Assembly (NCBI GenBank): GCA_963812085.1
Contig: CAWETL010000004.1
Span: forward strand, 310,001-374,000
Reading direction: 5' to 3'
Length of the DNA: 64,000 nucleotides
DNA from: SPDF01 sp963812085
Lineage (GTDB): Bacteria; Gemmatimonadota; Gemmatimonadetes; Gemmatimonadales; GWC2-71-9
The notes beneath the pieces are model-generated. The model was given only the letters and a program-made list of their open reading frames with translations, had not been told where the DNA came from and ran no database searches. Positions 33,727 through 42,928 of the stretch are shown one piece after another. The number at the start of each line of letters is the position of its first letter. The stretch's first letter is position 1. The position numbers and the translations under genes are program-made.

Positions 33727-35209
33727 TCCCCGGGGTGGTGGCGTTGCCGCTTTCGATGGCGCTCGCCATCGCCGCTGGGGTGCCGCCACAGCACGGCCTC
33801 TACACGGCGATCGTGGCGGGCGCGGTCGTGGCGCTCCTGGGCGGCTCGCGGGTCCAGGTGACGGGCCCGACGGCGGCGTTCGTGGTGATCCTCGTGCCAA
33901 TCGTGCACCGCTTCGGCCTGGCGGGGCTCCTCGTGGCGACGATGATGGCCGGCGCCATCCTGGTGGGGCTGGGCGTGCGCGCATGGGGAAGCTGCTCCAG
34001 TTCATCCCCGTTGCCGGTCACGGCGGGGTTCACCGCGGGGATCGCCGTGGTGATCTCGGTGTTGCAGTTGAAGGACTTCTTCGGGCTCACGACGGTGGGG
34101 GCTCCCGAACGCTTCACCGAGCGGGTGCAGCAACTCATCGCCGCGGCGCCGGGGGCCCGGTGGGAGGAGGCGCTGGTCGGCGCGGGCACCCTCGCCGTGC
34201 TGATCCTCTCCTCGCCGTGCTGATCCGGCCCCGGCTGCATTCGAAGATCCCGAGCCCGCTCGTGGCCCTGGCCCTGGCGGCAGTGGCCGTGGCGCTGGTG
34301 CGGAAACTCGTCCCCGGCTTCGACGTGGCGACCATCGGGAGCCGGTTCCACTACCTCGCCGACGGCGTCCAGCATGACGGCATTCCGCGGCTGCCGCCGA
34401 TGCCCGTCGTCCCCTGGCATCTTCCCGGCCCGGACGGGGCGCCGCTTCCGTTCACCTTCTCGCTGATCCAGGACCTGCTTCCCTCGGCGTTCGCGATCGC
34501 GATGCTGGGTGCCATCGAGTCCCTGCTTTCCGCGGTGGTGGCGGACGGCATGGCCGGCACCAAGCACGATCCGAACGCGGAACTCGTGGCGCAGGGCACG
34601 GGGAACCTGGTCGCGCCGTTCTTCGGCGGCTTCGCCGCCACCGGGGCGATCGCGCGGACGGCCACCAACTTTCGTGCCGGTGGCCGCTCGCCGGTGGCCG
34701 CCGTGACCCACAGCCTCGTGGTGCTGGCGGCGATGCTCCTGCTGGCGCCGTTTCTCGGCGCGCTGCCGATGGCCTCGCTGGCGGCCCTCCTGCTCCTCGT
34801 CTCCTGGAACATGAGCGACCTGCCGCACTTCATCCGCGTGCTGCGCGTGGCACCCCGGAGCGACGCGCTGGTGCTCCTGACCTGCTTCCTCCTGACCGTG
34901 CTGTTCGACATGACGGTGGCCGTCACCGCCGGCGTGTTGATGGCCGCCGTCCTCTTCATGCGGCGAATGGCGGATCTGTCCGGCGCCAGGCTGATCGAGG
35001 AGGGCCAGCACCCGGCGCTGCGAGAGCCGGTTCCGCCGGGTGTCGTCCTGTATGAAATTGCGGGACCGCTCTTTTTCGGCGCGGCGGAGAAGGGCCATGG
35101 AGTCGCTGCACGCCGCGAGGGGGGAGAGGCACCGAGATATGCCGGATCAGCGCGGGCCTCCGCGGGCGAGGCGAGCGTGGTCCTGCGGAGCTCGGCGCGG
35201 TGCCGGTGA
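33727..35209 (+). pseudogene. SulP-family anion permease, broken; N-terminus missing
   Basis: The SulP transporter body begins abruptly at VVALPLSMALAIAAGVPPQHG, joined in frame to the HyfB remnant. It continues through GGSRVQVTGPTAAFVVI, a frame slip around RMGKLLQFIPV and back at PVTAGFTAGIAVVIS. A third break lies at the 20-bp duplication at 34191-34226. A long stretch with AIAMLGAIESLLSAVVADGM and NLVAPFFGGFAATGAIART follows. The start of a STAS domain (GVVLYEIAGPLFFGAAEK, AMESLHAARG in a shifted frame) ends the piece near 35150. SulP proteins carry sulfate, bicarbonate or other anions. The missing STAS tail seems to lie at 36870-37061. Confidence 0.75.
34191..34226 (+). repeat. 20-bp tandem duplication inside the SulP gene
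   Basis: CTCGCCGTGCTGATCC occurs at 34191-34206 and again at 34211-34226, offset by 20 bp. Because 20 is not a multiple of three, the duplication shifts the frame: the first copy leads to a stop (LILSSPC), the second resumes the SulP reading (LAVLIRPRLHSKIPSPL). Confidence 0.85.
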
Positions 35210-36067
35210 TCGGATGCGAGCGCGCCTGCGGAGCCATCGAGGCGCTGGCCGGAGCCGGAAGACGCGTGCGCAGAATCGCGGAATCGCCTCGAGTCGAGCG
35301 GCTGGTCAACCTCGAATCGGCGACCTGGCGCCATCGCGGGCGACATGCCTATCAGCCGGCCGCCGCGTACTTCGGGCGGATGCGGGGCGAATGCCTGAAC
35401 CTCCTGATGACCTGACTGGCAATCGGTACGGGCGTGGCCTCATCCGGCCGGGGGGAGTGCGGTTCGACATCCGCCGGAAATGGTGACCGACGTGCGCGCC
35501 GGTTGGAGACCCTGGCCGAAGAGCTGACCGCAGTGGGCGTTTGATGCTCAAAAACGCGTCGGTCAGGCCCGGCTCGAAGGCGTCGGCGTCGTGTCGCGAG
35601 AGACCTGCGTGGACCTGGGACTCGTGGGCGTCGCAGCCGTGCCTGCGAGGTGCCGCGGGATGTGCGGCACGACCACCCCTACGGGGTGTTCCGCTTTGCC
35701 CACATCCCGTGGCCACCGCCTGGGCTGGCGACGTACTGGCGCGCACGCTCGTGCGCTGGCTCGAGGTGCAGCGGTCACTGGCGTTCGTGATTGAGCAGGT
35801 GAGTGCGCTGCCAGGGGAGGCATCCTGGCGGCATGCGGGGCGCTCCGGCCCGGCGAGCTCGTGGTGGCGCTCGAAGAAGGCTGGCGCGGGGAAATCGCGC
35901 ATGTCGTCATGACCGACGATGGGGGGCGCGTGCGCCGCCACAAGGTGGTGGATCCGTCATTCCACAACTGGGGAGCGGTGGCGGCGGCCATGCCTGGCAA
36001 CCAGATCTCCGACTTCCCCCTCTGCAACAAGAGCTTTAACCTCTCCTACGCGGGGCATGATCTCTGA
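35198..36067 (+). pseudogene. HyfG/NuoD-like large-subunit remnant (hydrogenase-related), N-terminus missing
   Basis: Pieces of one large-subunit gene are spread over several frames: GAIEALAGAGRRVRRI, then AAAYFGRMRGECLNLLM, TGNRYGRGLIRPGGVRFDI in a shifted frame, LEGVGVVSRETCVDLGLVGVAA, RHDHPYGVFRF, DVLARTLVRWLEVQRSLAFVIEQ, and finally LEEGWRGEIAHVVMTDDGG to FPLCNKSFNLSYAGHDL. The last piece is the conserved C-terminus of HyfG-type subunits. It has LCNKSF where true NiFe hydrogenases have a CxxC metal motif, so it resembles hydrogenase-related complexes without the nickel site. About half of the normal protein is absent. The stop overlaps the next ATG (TGATG). Confidence 0.72.
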
Positions 36068-36370
36068 TGCTTGATTTTCTGCGGACGCGGTTGGCCCAGC
36101 GTACCCGGACGTCTCCATTCCCGGACGGGCCGTCGAGTTTCCGGACCGGTTCCGCGGTCGTCCGGTGCTGGACGCCGGCCGCTGCGGAACCGGGTGTCAG
36201 GAGTGCTGCGCCGCGATGCCTTCCCAGCTGGTGGTCCTCGGGTCGGACGGCGGGCATCGCTCGACGCCGAGGCGTGCCTGTTCTCTCCCGAGGAAGCGAC
36301 CGTCTGTCAACACGGAGCGATCTCCTACACGAAGGATCACCGACTCGCCACCCGCGGGCGCTCCGACCTG
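36067..36370 (+). pseudogene. HyfH/NuoI-like ferredoxin subunit remnant
   Basis: Starts MLDFLRTRLAQRTRTSPFP at an ATG overlapping the HyfG stop. The reading then shifts frame to FPDRFRGRPVLDAGRCGTGCQECCAAMPSQ, and again to RASLDAEACLFSPEEATVCQHGAISYTKDHRLATRGR. This is the order of a two-cluster 4Fe-4S subunit. Neither cluster keeps the standard CxxCxxCxxxCP pattern: the second reads CLFSPEEATVC. With at least two frame breaks and lost ligands it cannot make a normal ferredoxin. Confidence 0.65.
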
Positions 36371-36850
36371 GTGAGCGGGACGGGCGAGTTGCCGGGGCTC
36401 GAGGCACTGGAGGCCAGCAGTCGCCGGCTATTTGGCCGATCGCTCCGGCTGCGCTCTGTCGCGGCAGGTAGCTGCAACGGGTGCGAATCCGAGCTGGTGG
36501 CGCTCAGCAACGTCGTTTTCGACATGGCCCGATTCGGGGTGCAGTTCGTGGCCTCACCCCGCCACGCGCACGGCCTGGTGATCAGCGGGGCGGTCAGCCG
36601 GAACATGCGGGATGCGGTGTATCGGACGTATGAGGCGATTCCGGAACCGCGACTCGTCATCGCGGTCGGTGCGTGCGCGATCAACGGGGGGCCCTTCCGC
36701 GACAGCCCCGAGGTGGGGAATGGCGTGCCAGCAGACCTCCCGGTGGATCTCTGGATCCCCGGGTGCCCGCCGCACCCGCTGACGGTGCTCGACGGACTGC
36801 TCCGATTGCTCGGGCGGCGCGAGCGGCCTCACGGATCTCCGAAGGCCTGA
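36371..36850 (+). CDS. HyfI/NuoB-like iron-sulfur subunit
   Basis: About 159 residues from GTG 36371, or a longer reading fused to the ferredoxin part upstream. It belongs to the NuoB/small-subunit family that holds the proximal 4Fe-4S cluster. All four ligands are visible: two Cys in GSCNGCESEL, one in AVGACAINGGPF and one in IPGCPPHPLTVLDGLLRLLG. This is the only Hyf-type gene here whose core is intact in one frame. HyfH and HyfI are sometimes one polypeptide, and the open frame back to about 36240 allows that. Without intact partners it is unlikely to form a working complex. Confidence 0.75.
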   Translation: MSGTGELPGLEALEASSRRLFGRSLRLRSVAAGSCNGCESELVALSNVVFDMARFGVQFVASPRHAHGLVISGAVSRNMRDAVYRTYEAIPEPRLVIAVGACAINGGPFRDSPEVGNGVPADLPVDLWIPGCPPHPLTVLDGLLRLLGRRERPHGSPKA

Positions 36851-36869
36851 ACACGGCCGGCCGGGGCGC

Positions 36870-37061
36870 ATGATCCGAGGAAGGACGGGCCAGCCCCGAG
36901 GCTTCCGGAATCGAGAATGCGTCCTCGTGCGGGTGCAGGACCAACCCGCCAAATTCATGGCGCGTGCGGGCATCGTGGCGGTGCCCGGCCAGCTGGCCTT
37001 CGCGGCGACGCTGGAGGAGGGGCTGGCCCTCGCGCGCCACCACCTGGCAAGGAGTTCGTGA
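36870..37061 (+). pseudogene. STAS-domain tail, probably of the split SulP gene
   Basis: A 63-residue open frame ends at 37061. Its core CVLVRVQDQPAKFMARAGIV followed by LAFAATLEEGLALARHHLA matches the end of SulP STAS domains, where a VQPQP loop precedes the last helices. The first half of a STAS domain ends about 1.7 kb upstream near 35150. The TGA overlaps the ATG of the FKBP gene (TGATG), which suggests that this was once the gene's true end. It could also be a separate small STAS protein lacking its first strands. Confidence 0.6.
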
Positions 37062-37600
37062 TGCGGCGTGCCATGTCGTTGTGCCTGCTGGTGCTGCTGT
37101 CCGGCTGCAACCGGGACACCTTCCGGTCCCGGCCCCTGGAGCCCCCGCAGGCGGGGAAGAGCCCGAACATCGGGGCGCCCGACCAGGTCCGGTTCTCCTC
37201 CGGGCTCGGCGTCAACCTGGCGGAGATGACCCGGACACCCACCGGGCTGTACTGGAAGGACCTGGTGGTCGGGACGGGGACGGAGGCGGTGTCCGGCTCG
37301 ACCGTCGCGGTGGATTACACCGGATGGCTTCCGGACGCGCGGCAGTTCGACAGCAGCAAGAACGCCGGGCAGCCCTACCGCTTCGTCCTGGGACAGGGGA
37401 GGGTGATCCCCGGCTGGGACCAGGGAGTGGCCGGGATGCGGGTCGGCGGGCGCCGGCTGCTGGTCATTCCGCCGGAACTCGGCTACGGCGCGAGCGGGGC
37501 CGGCGGCGTGATTCCACCCAACGCGACGCTGGTCTTCGATCTCCAGTTGCGCGACGTCCCGGGACAGGTCGCGTCGCCCGTGGCACCGGCGCCGCGGTGA
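37061..37600 (+). CDS. FKBP-type peptidyl-prolyl isomerase lipoprotein
   Basis: A 179-residue exported prolyl isomerase. A short signal ends with lipobox LSGC (residues 13-16), then a linker. The FKBP domain is at about 62-168: GLYWKDLVVGTGTEAVSGSTV, YTGWLPDARQFDSS, FVLGQGRVIPGWDQGVAGM, GGRRLLVIPPELGYG and FDLQLRDV. The FK506-pocket residues are conserved. AAGGAG lies well before the ATG at 37061. The start overlaps the stop of the STAS fragment. Confidence 0.92.
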   Translation: MRRAMSLCLLVLLSGCNRDTFRSRPLEPPQAGKSPNIGAPDQVRFSSGLGVNLAEMTRTPTGLYWKDLVVGTGTEAVSGSTVAVDYTGWLPDARQFDSSKNAGQPYRFVLGQGRVIPGWDQGVAGMRVGGRRLLVIPPELGYGASGAGGVIPPNATLVFDLQLRDVPGQVASPVAPAPR

Positions 37601-37616
37601 GCGCTTCGCCGAGCGT

Positions 37617-37906
37617 ATGCCCTGGCGATCATTCGCTACGTGCGGCCGTTGGAGGAGATCGTGACCCACCAGGAGGCCCACCGGGCTTACCTCCGGGGGC
37701 TGGAGGAGGAGGGAGTGCTCCTGGCGTCCGGCCCCTTCGAGCCGAGACGCGGGGGGGGCCTGCTGCTCCGGGTGGGGGAGGGCGACGCCCTGGCCGCGCT
37801 GACGCGGGTGCGGGACGGTGATCCCTTCACCCGGCTCGGTCTTGCCCAGTACGAACTGCTGCCCTGGAACCCCGTTATCGGGCGGGAGCGACTGGACCGG
37901 CTCTGA
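37617..37906 (+). CDS. YciI-like protein, probable frameshift at the start
   Basis: A ferredoxin-fold YciI/DGPF-type protein of under 100 residues; the family's role is mostly unknown. Readable core: IIRYVRPLEEIVTHQEAHRAYL, then GVLLASGPFEPRRGG and DPFTRLGLAQYELLPWNPV. In this frame the conserved N-terminus starts without an ATG; the first usable start is GTG 37640, inside the conserved region. An ATG at 37617 is out of frame by one base, and one extra C in the CCC after it would give MPLAIIRYVRPLEE, a normal family start. It may be an indel or use a non-ATG start. It follows the FKBP gene by 17 bp. Confidence 0.75.
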
Positions 37907-38085
37907 CCGTCCGGCGAAAACCGCTCTATCTTTAGCTGTTGCGGGGGGCGAGTGCGGTGGTCCTCCCGGCGGCGCCGATCCGCGGGCGCCGGACGCGAAC
38001 AGAAGTGCATGGACCGGCCTCGCCGAGCGGTCCCGGATCCGGCCGCGTGTCGGCGGCCTCCTTTCAACCCGTCGTGGAGCTGCTC

Positions 38086-40194
38086 ATGTTGCGCCGCCTC
38101 CTGCCGTTCCTGACCGTCCTCGTCGCCCTGTTCGCCGGGCCACTCTCCGCGCAAGACGCCTCGGCGCCGGGCGAGTATCCCGGGCTCGAGACCGGGAAGA
38201 TGTGGACCTTCGACCAGCCGCCGCTCGCCTACTGGGCCAAGCGCTACGGATTCCAGGCCACCCCGCAGTGGCTCGACCACGCCCGCTTGAGCTCGCTGCG
38301 CATGAACAGCGGCTGTTCCGCGTCGTTCGTCTCGCCCGACGGCCTGATCCTGACCAACCACCACTGCGCCCGGGCCTGCGTCGAGTCGTCCACCAAGCCC
38401 GGCGAGGACCTGCTGGGGAACGGCTTCTACGCCCCGACGCGCGCCGACGAGCGGGCCTGCCAGGGCCTCACGATCGACCAGCTCCAGGAGATCACCGACG
38501 TCACCGACAGCGTGGCCCGCGCCGTGCCGGCCGGCGCCACCCCGACGGCGGCGGCCGCCAAACGGAGCGAGGCGATCGGGCGGATCGAGGATCGCTGCGG
38601 CAAGACGGCGCCCGACGCCGCCTGCCAGGTGGTCACGATGTACCGCGGCGGGAAGTACATGCTCTACCGCTTCCGTCGCTTCTCCGACATCCGGCTGGTC
38701 TTCGCGGTGGAGAGCCAGACGGCGTTCTTCGGCGGCGACCCGGACAACTTCACGTATCCGCGCTACGACCTCGACATGTCGATGGTGCGCGCGTATGTGG
38801 ACGGCAAGCCGGCCAGGACCGACTACTTCAAGTGGGCCAAGCAGGGCAGCAAGGAGAAGGATCTCGTTTTCGTCGTGGGCAACCCGGGCTCCACCGGCCG
38901 GCTCAACACGATGTCGCAGCTCGAGTACCTGCGCGACCTGACGTATCCCGCCACGCTCGATGCCTTCCGGCGGCAGATCTCCGTCTACAAGCAGCTGTCG
39001 GCCGCTGACAGCGCGCGGGCGATGTCGCTGCGGAACACGATCTTCGGCCTGGAGAACTCCCAGAAGGCGGTCACCGGCTACCAGTCGGGCCTGCTCGACC
39101 CGGCGCTGATGAACCACAAGAAGGAATGGGAGGCGAACTTCCGCCGCTCGGTCAACGCCAATGCGACGTACAAGAAGGCCTACGGCGACCCGTGGAAGGA
39201 AATCGAGGTGACGCGGACCTCCATGCGCCAGCTCGACGCCAAGCGCCGCTACTACGCCACGAACGCCTATGGCACCCGCTTGTTGCAACTGGCCGGCCTG
39301 ATCGTCCGCACCCCGGCGGAGGCCGCCAAGCCGGATTCGGCCCGGCTCCCGCTCTTCCAGGACTCCCGGAAGGCGATGCGGGACCGCGCCATCAACTCCA
39401 CCACGCCGATCGACACGCTGCAGGAGCGGCTGCTCCTGACCCAGTGGTTCGAGGCGATGAAGGCGGCGCTCCCGGCGTCGGATCCGGTGCTCACCGCGGC
39501 GCTCAAGGGCCGGACGCCGGCGGCGGCGGCCGCCGCGATGGTGAGCGGCTCCAGGATCTCGACCGCCGCGGAGCGCGACGCCCTCATCAAGGGCGGGGCC
39601 CCGGCCATCGCGGCGTCCGGCGACCCGTTCATCGCGCTGGCCACCACGATCGATCCGCTCGAGCGCGCCCTCACCAAGCAGTGGACCACGCTCGCCGACC
39701 GCGAGGCGTCGCAGGACGAACTCGTGGCCCGCGCGCTGCTGGCCGTCTTCGGCAACAGCGTCTCGCCGGACGCGACCTTCAGCCTCCGCATTTCGGACGG
39801 CGAGGTGCTGCGCTACCCGTACAACGGCACGATCGCGCAGCCGTACACGACCTTTTACGGCCTGTACGACCGGGCCGACGGCTTCTCCGGCGTCGCGCCC
39901 TTCGACCTGACCGCCAAGTGGAAGGCGGCCCGCGACTCGATCGCGCTCTCGACGCCGTTCAACGTGGCCGGCACGCCCGACATCATCGGCGGCAACTCGG
40001 GCAGCCCGGTCATCAATGTCAACCAGGAAATCGTGGGCCTGATCTTCGACGGCAACATCGAGATGCTGCCCAACCGCTTCCTGTACACGGAGCGGGTGGC
40101 GCGCTCGGTGTGGGTGGACAGCCGCGCGATCATCGAGGCGCTCCGCAAGGTGTACGGCGCCGGTGCGCTGGCCGACGAGATGACGGGGAGCTGA
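38086..40194 (+). CDS. S46-family peptidase (dipeptidyl-peptidase 7/11 type)
   Basis: A 702-residue exported serine peptidase that releases dipeptides in the periplasm. A signal peptide ends at about residue 23 (LSAQDAS). The catalytic His lies in ILTNHHC (about 88-94) and the catalytic Ser in GGNSGSP near 638, followed by NVNQEIVGLIFDGNIE. Family landmarks FFGGDPDNFTYPRYDLDMS and GNPGSTGRLNT are present. The length is normal for S46. The start at 38086 is preceded by GGAG and begins the signal peptide. Its TGA overlaps the ATG of the M48 gene by one base. Confidence 0.94.
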   Translation: MLRRLLPFLTVLVALFAGPLSAQDASAPGEYPGLETGKMWTFDQPPLAYWAKRYGFQATPQWLDHARLSSLRMNSGCSASFVSPDGLILTNHHCARACVESSTKPGEDLLGNGFYAPTRADERACQGLTIDQLQEITDVTDSVARAVPAGATPTAAAAKRSEAIGRIEDRCGKTAPDAACQVVTMYRGGKYMLYRFRRFSDIRLVFAVESQTAFFGGDPDNFTYPRYDLDMSMVRAYVDGKPARTDYFKWAKQGSKEKDLVFVVGNPGSTGRLNTMSQLEYLRDLTYPATLDAFRRQISVYKQLSAADSARAMSLRNTIFGLENSQKAVTGYQSGLLDPALMNHKKEWEANFRRSVNANATYKKAYGDPWKEIEVTRTSMRQLDAKRRYYATNAYGTRLLQLAGLIVRTPAEAAKPDSARLPLFQDSRKAMRDRAINSTTPIDTLQERLLLTQWFEAMKAALPASDPVLTAALKGRTPAAAAAAMVSGSRISTAAERDALIKGGAPAIAASGDPFIALATTIDPLERALTKQWTTLADREASQDELVARALLAVFGNSVSPDATFSLRISDGEVLRYPYNGTIAQPYTTFYGLYDRADGFSGVAPFDLTAKWKAARDSIALSTPFNVAGTPDIIGGNSGSPVINVNQEIVGLIFDGNIEMLPNRFLYTERVARSVWVDSRAIIEALRKVYGAGALADEMTGS

Positions 40195-41655
40195 TGAGCA
40201 CCACGGCGCTGCGGTCGCGCCAAGGGCTCCGGGCCAGCCGGCGGTTTGCCGCCGCGCTGGCCTGCGCCGCCGTCGCGGGGTGCTCCATGAACCCGGCGAC
40301 CGGGCCAAAAAGAGCTGAACCTGGTGTCCGAAAGCCAGGAGGCCGCCATGGGCCTCCAGGCCGCCAAGGACGTGGCGCTCACCACCGGCACCTACCAGGA
40401 TTCCGCCTGGCAGGGGTACGTCTCGCAGCTCGGCAAGCAACTCGCGGCCACGTCGGAACGTCCCCAGCTCCCCTGGACCTTCACGGTGGTGGACGATCCC
40501 GAGGTGAACGCCTTCGCGCTCCCCGGCGGCTACATCTACGTCACGCGGGGGATCCTGGCCAACATGAACTCGGAGGCCGAGCTGGCCGGCGTGATGGGCC
40601 ACGAGATCGGCCACGTCACCGCGCGCCACTCCGCCACGCAAATGAGCCGCGCCCAGCTGGCCCAGCTCGGACTGGGCCTCGGCGTGGTGCTCCGCCCGCA
40701 GTTGGCGCAGTACGCGGGCGTGGCCACGCAGGGCCTCCAGCTGCTCTTCCTCAAGTACACCCGCGACGACGAGACCCAGGCCGACCTGCTCGGCTTCCGG
40801 TACTCGGTGCGCGGCGGATACGACCCCCACGCCATGCTCGACCTCTTCACGATGCTCGAGGGGGTGGATGCGATGAGCGGGCAGGGCCGCCTGCCGGCCT
40901 GGGCGACCACCCACCCCTATCCCGAAAATCGCCTGGCGCAGGTCCAGCGGATGCTCGACAGCGCCAAGGTGGACTACGGCAGTCTGCGTCGGGACCGGCC
41001 CTCGTACCAGCAGCGCCTCGAGGGAATGGTCTACGGCGACGACCCGCGCCAGGGATATTTCGACGGGCAGGCGTTCTATCACCCGGAGCTCCGCTTCCAG
41101 GCGCTCTTTCCGGACGGCTGGCAGACGAACAACGGGTTCACCGCGGTCACCGGCCTGACGCAGCAGCAGGACGGGCTCCTGCAACTCGGGTTCGGCAGCA
41201 AGGACCCGCCGATGACGCAACTGGCGGCGTTTCTGCAGCAGGACAGCGTCCACGCGGGAGCCACGAGCCGGGCACCGGTCAACGGGCTCCCCGCGGCGAG
41301 CGCGCAGTTCACCGCCCGACTGGCACAGGGTCCGGTGCAGGGCTACGTCGCCTTCGTCCAGTACGGCGGCAACGTCTACCGGCTCATGGGGATCTCCACC
41401 ACCGATCGAGCCGCCGCGTACGACCAGGCGATTCGGAACTGGATCGGGAGCTTCCGTCCGCTCACCGATCCGGCCCGCCTCGGGATCCAGCCGATGCGGA
41501 TCCACCTCGTGCGCCTGGCGGGGCCGATGCGCCTTGCGGCGTTCAACACGCGGTATCCCTCCGTCGTCCCGATCGAGCGGGTGGCGCTGATCAACGGCGT
41601 GCCCGAGGACGGGACACTGCCGGCGGGGCTCGCCAAGCAGGTCGTGAGGCGATGA
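40194..41655 (+). pseudogene. M48-family metallopeptidase lipoprotein, frameshifted near 40303
   Basis: The first 35-40 residues (ATG 40194, signal with lipobox VAGC, then MNPATG) are in one frame. The rest, from LNLVSESQEAAMG to the end at 41655, is in the +1 frame. Deleting one base in GGGCC near 40303 gives NPATGQKELNLVSESQE, the usual start of periplasmic M48 proteases. The zinc motif HEIGH and the third ligand in DDETQADLLG are intact, followed by a C-terminal domain of about 200 residues. A one-base change in a G-run in an otherwise perfect gene suggests an assembly error or very recent mutation. It follows the S46 gene with overlap. Confidence 0.82.
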
Positions 41656-41671
41656 CGAGCCGGGTCGCGCG

Positions 41672-42928
41672 GTGACGGCGGCGGTGGCGCCACGGCCCGC
41701 CTTCGGCGCCCTCCGCCACCGGAACTTCAAGCTCTTCCTCGCCGGGCAGTTCGTGTCCCTCTGTGGCACCTGGATGCAGACGGTGGCGCAGGGATGGCTG
41801 GTCCTCCAGCTCACCCACTCCGCGTTCAAGGTCGGCCTGGTCACGACGGTCGGCACCCTGCCGGTGCTGTTGTTCACGCTCTATGGCGGCGTCATCGCCG
41901 ATCGGGTCAACAAGCGGCGTGCCCTCCTGCTGTTCCAGAGCCTCCTCCTCCTCGAGGCGCTCGCCCTGGCCGTGCTCACCGCCACCGGGCGAGTCACGGT
42001 GGGGTGGGTCATGGCGCTCGCTGCCGCGCAGGGTCTCTTCAGCGCCTTCGAGATCCCGATCCGCCAGTCCTTCCTGTCGGAAATGGCGGGCCGGGAAGAC
42101 CTGATGACCGCCATCGCACTCAACTCGTCCGTCTTCAACGTGACCCGCGTGATCGGCCCGGCAGCGGCCGGGCTCCTGATCGCCGCCGCCGGCGTGGCGG
42201 CCTGCTTCTTCGTCAATGCCGCCAGCTATCTCGCCGTGCTCTGGATGCTCGCGATCATGCGGCCGCCCTTCGTCGGCGCCTCCGACGCGCCCGTGGAACG
42301 CTCCTCGTTCCAGGGCGGCCTGCGCTACATCCTCGACACCCCCGAGCCGCGGCTCCTCACCATGCTGACCACGACCTTCAGCATCTTCGGTTTCTGCTTC
42401 GCGGCGATGCTGCCGGTATACGCGGACCAGGTGCTCGGTACCGGCGCGACGGGCTACGGCGGGTTGATGTCCGGCGTGGGCGTGGGCGCGGCGGCCGCGG
42501 CGCTCTTCGTGGCCGCGATGGGGCACCGGGTGCACCGCGAGGGCCGGGTGTTCGCGTTCGCTTTGCTCTTCGGCGCCTCGCTGGTGGCCACCAGCCTGGC
42601 GACATCCTACATCCCGGCGCTCTTGCTCCTCACGGTGGCCGGCTGCACCTGGGCGCTGACGGCCATCCTGACCAACACGCTGCTCCAGACCAAGGCGCCC
42701 GATCACCTGCGCGGGCGGGTGATGGGGTTCTATTCTTTCATGGTCGTGGGGATGGCCCCCTTCGGCGCGCTCCAGGCCGGCTGGGTGTCGGAACATTTCG
42801 GCGTCCACACCTCTCTCGGGCTGGGCGGCGCCATCTGCATGGTGGCGGCGACCCTGGGGTGGCGCAGCGCGCGGCGGCCGGCCCGCCCGGCATCGGACGA
42901 GCCTCCCCTACAGCAAGCGGAGCGATGA
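41672..42928 (+). CDS. MFS transporter, EntS-like
   Basis: A 418-residue major-facilitator protein of the EntS/MFS_3 group, which export siderophores and other small molecules. It opens with FGALRHRNFKLFLAGQFVSLCGTWMQTVAQGWLV and has the loop-2 motif GGVIADRVNKRR. A typical mid segment is FSAFEIPIRQSFLSEM. About eleven or twelve helices can be counted. GTG start at 41672. Substrate unknown. Its stop overlaps the next start (ATGA). Confidence 0.88.
   Translation: MTAAVAPRPAFGALRHRNFKLFLAGQFVSLCGTWMQTVAQGWLVLQLTHSAFKVGLVTTVGTLPVLLFTLYGGVIADRVNKRRALLLFQSLLLLEALALAVLTATGRVTVGWVMALAAAQGLFSAFEIPIRQSFLSEMAGREDLMTAIALNSSVFNVTRVIGPAAAGLLIAAAGVAACFFVNAASYLAVLWMLAIMRPPFVGASDAPVERSSFQGGLRYILDTPEPRLLTMLTTTFSIFGFCFAAMLPVYADQVLGTGATGYGGLMSGVGVGAAAAALFVAAMGHRVHREGRVFAFALLFGASLVATSLATSYIPALLLLTVAGCTWALTAILTNTLLQTKAPDHLRGRVMGFYSFMVVGMAPFGALQAGWVSEHFGVHTSLGLGGAICMVAATLGWRSARRPARPASDEPPLQQAER

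Noticed and set aside
32910..35209. DabA/DabB-type inorganic-carbon pump
   Set aside because: An antiporter-like subunit is present, but I see no DabA-like protein with its zinc site, and the other genes match Hyf and SulP families instead.
32910..36850. Functional NiFe hydrogenase or formate hydrogenlyase operon
   Set aside because: Most subunits are truncated or frameshifted, HyfC/E/F are missing and the HyfG C-terminus lacks a CxxC nickel site.
31338..37061. Insertion sequence or transposase behind the rearrangement
   Set aside because: No transposase, terminal inverted repeats or target-site duplications could be found around the junctions.
37687..41877. Minus-strand open frame of 1396 codons
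   Set aside because: It is antisense to YciI, the S46 and M48 peptidases, with repetitive Arg/Glu/His composition and no domains. It is a GC-driven shadow.
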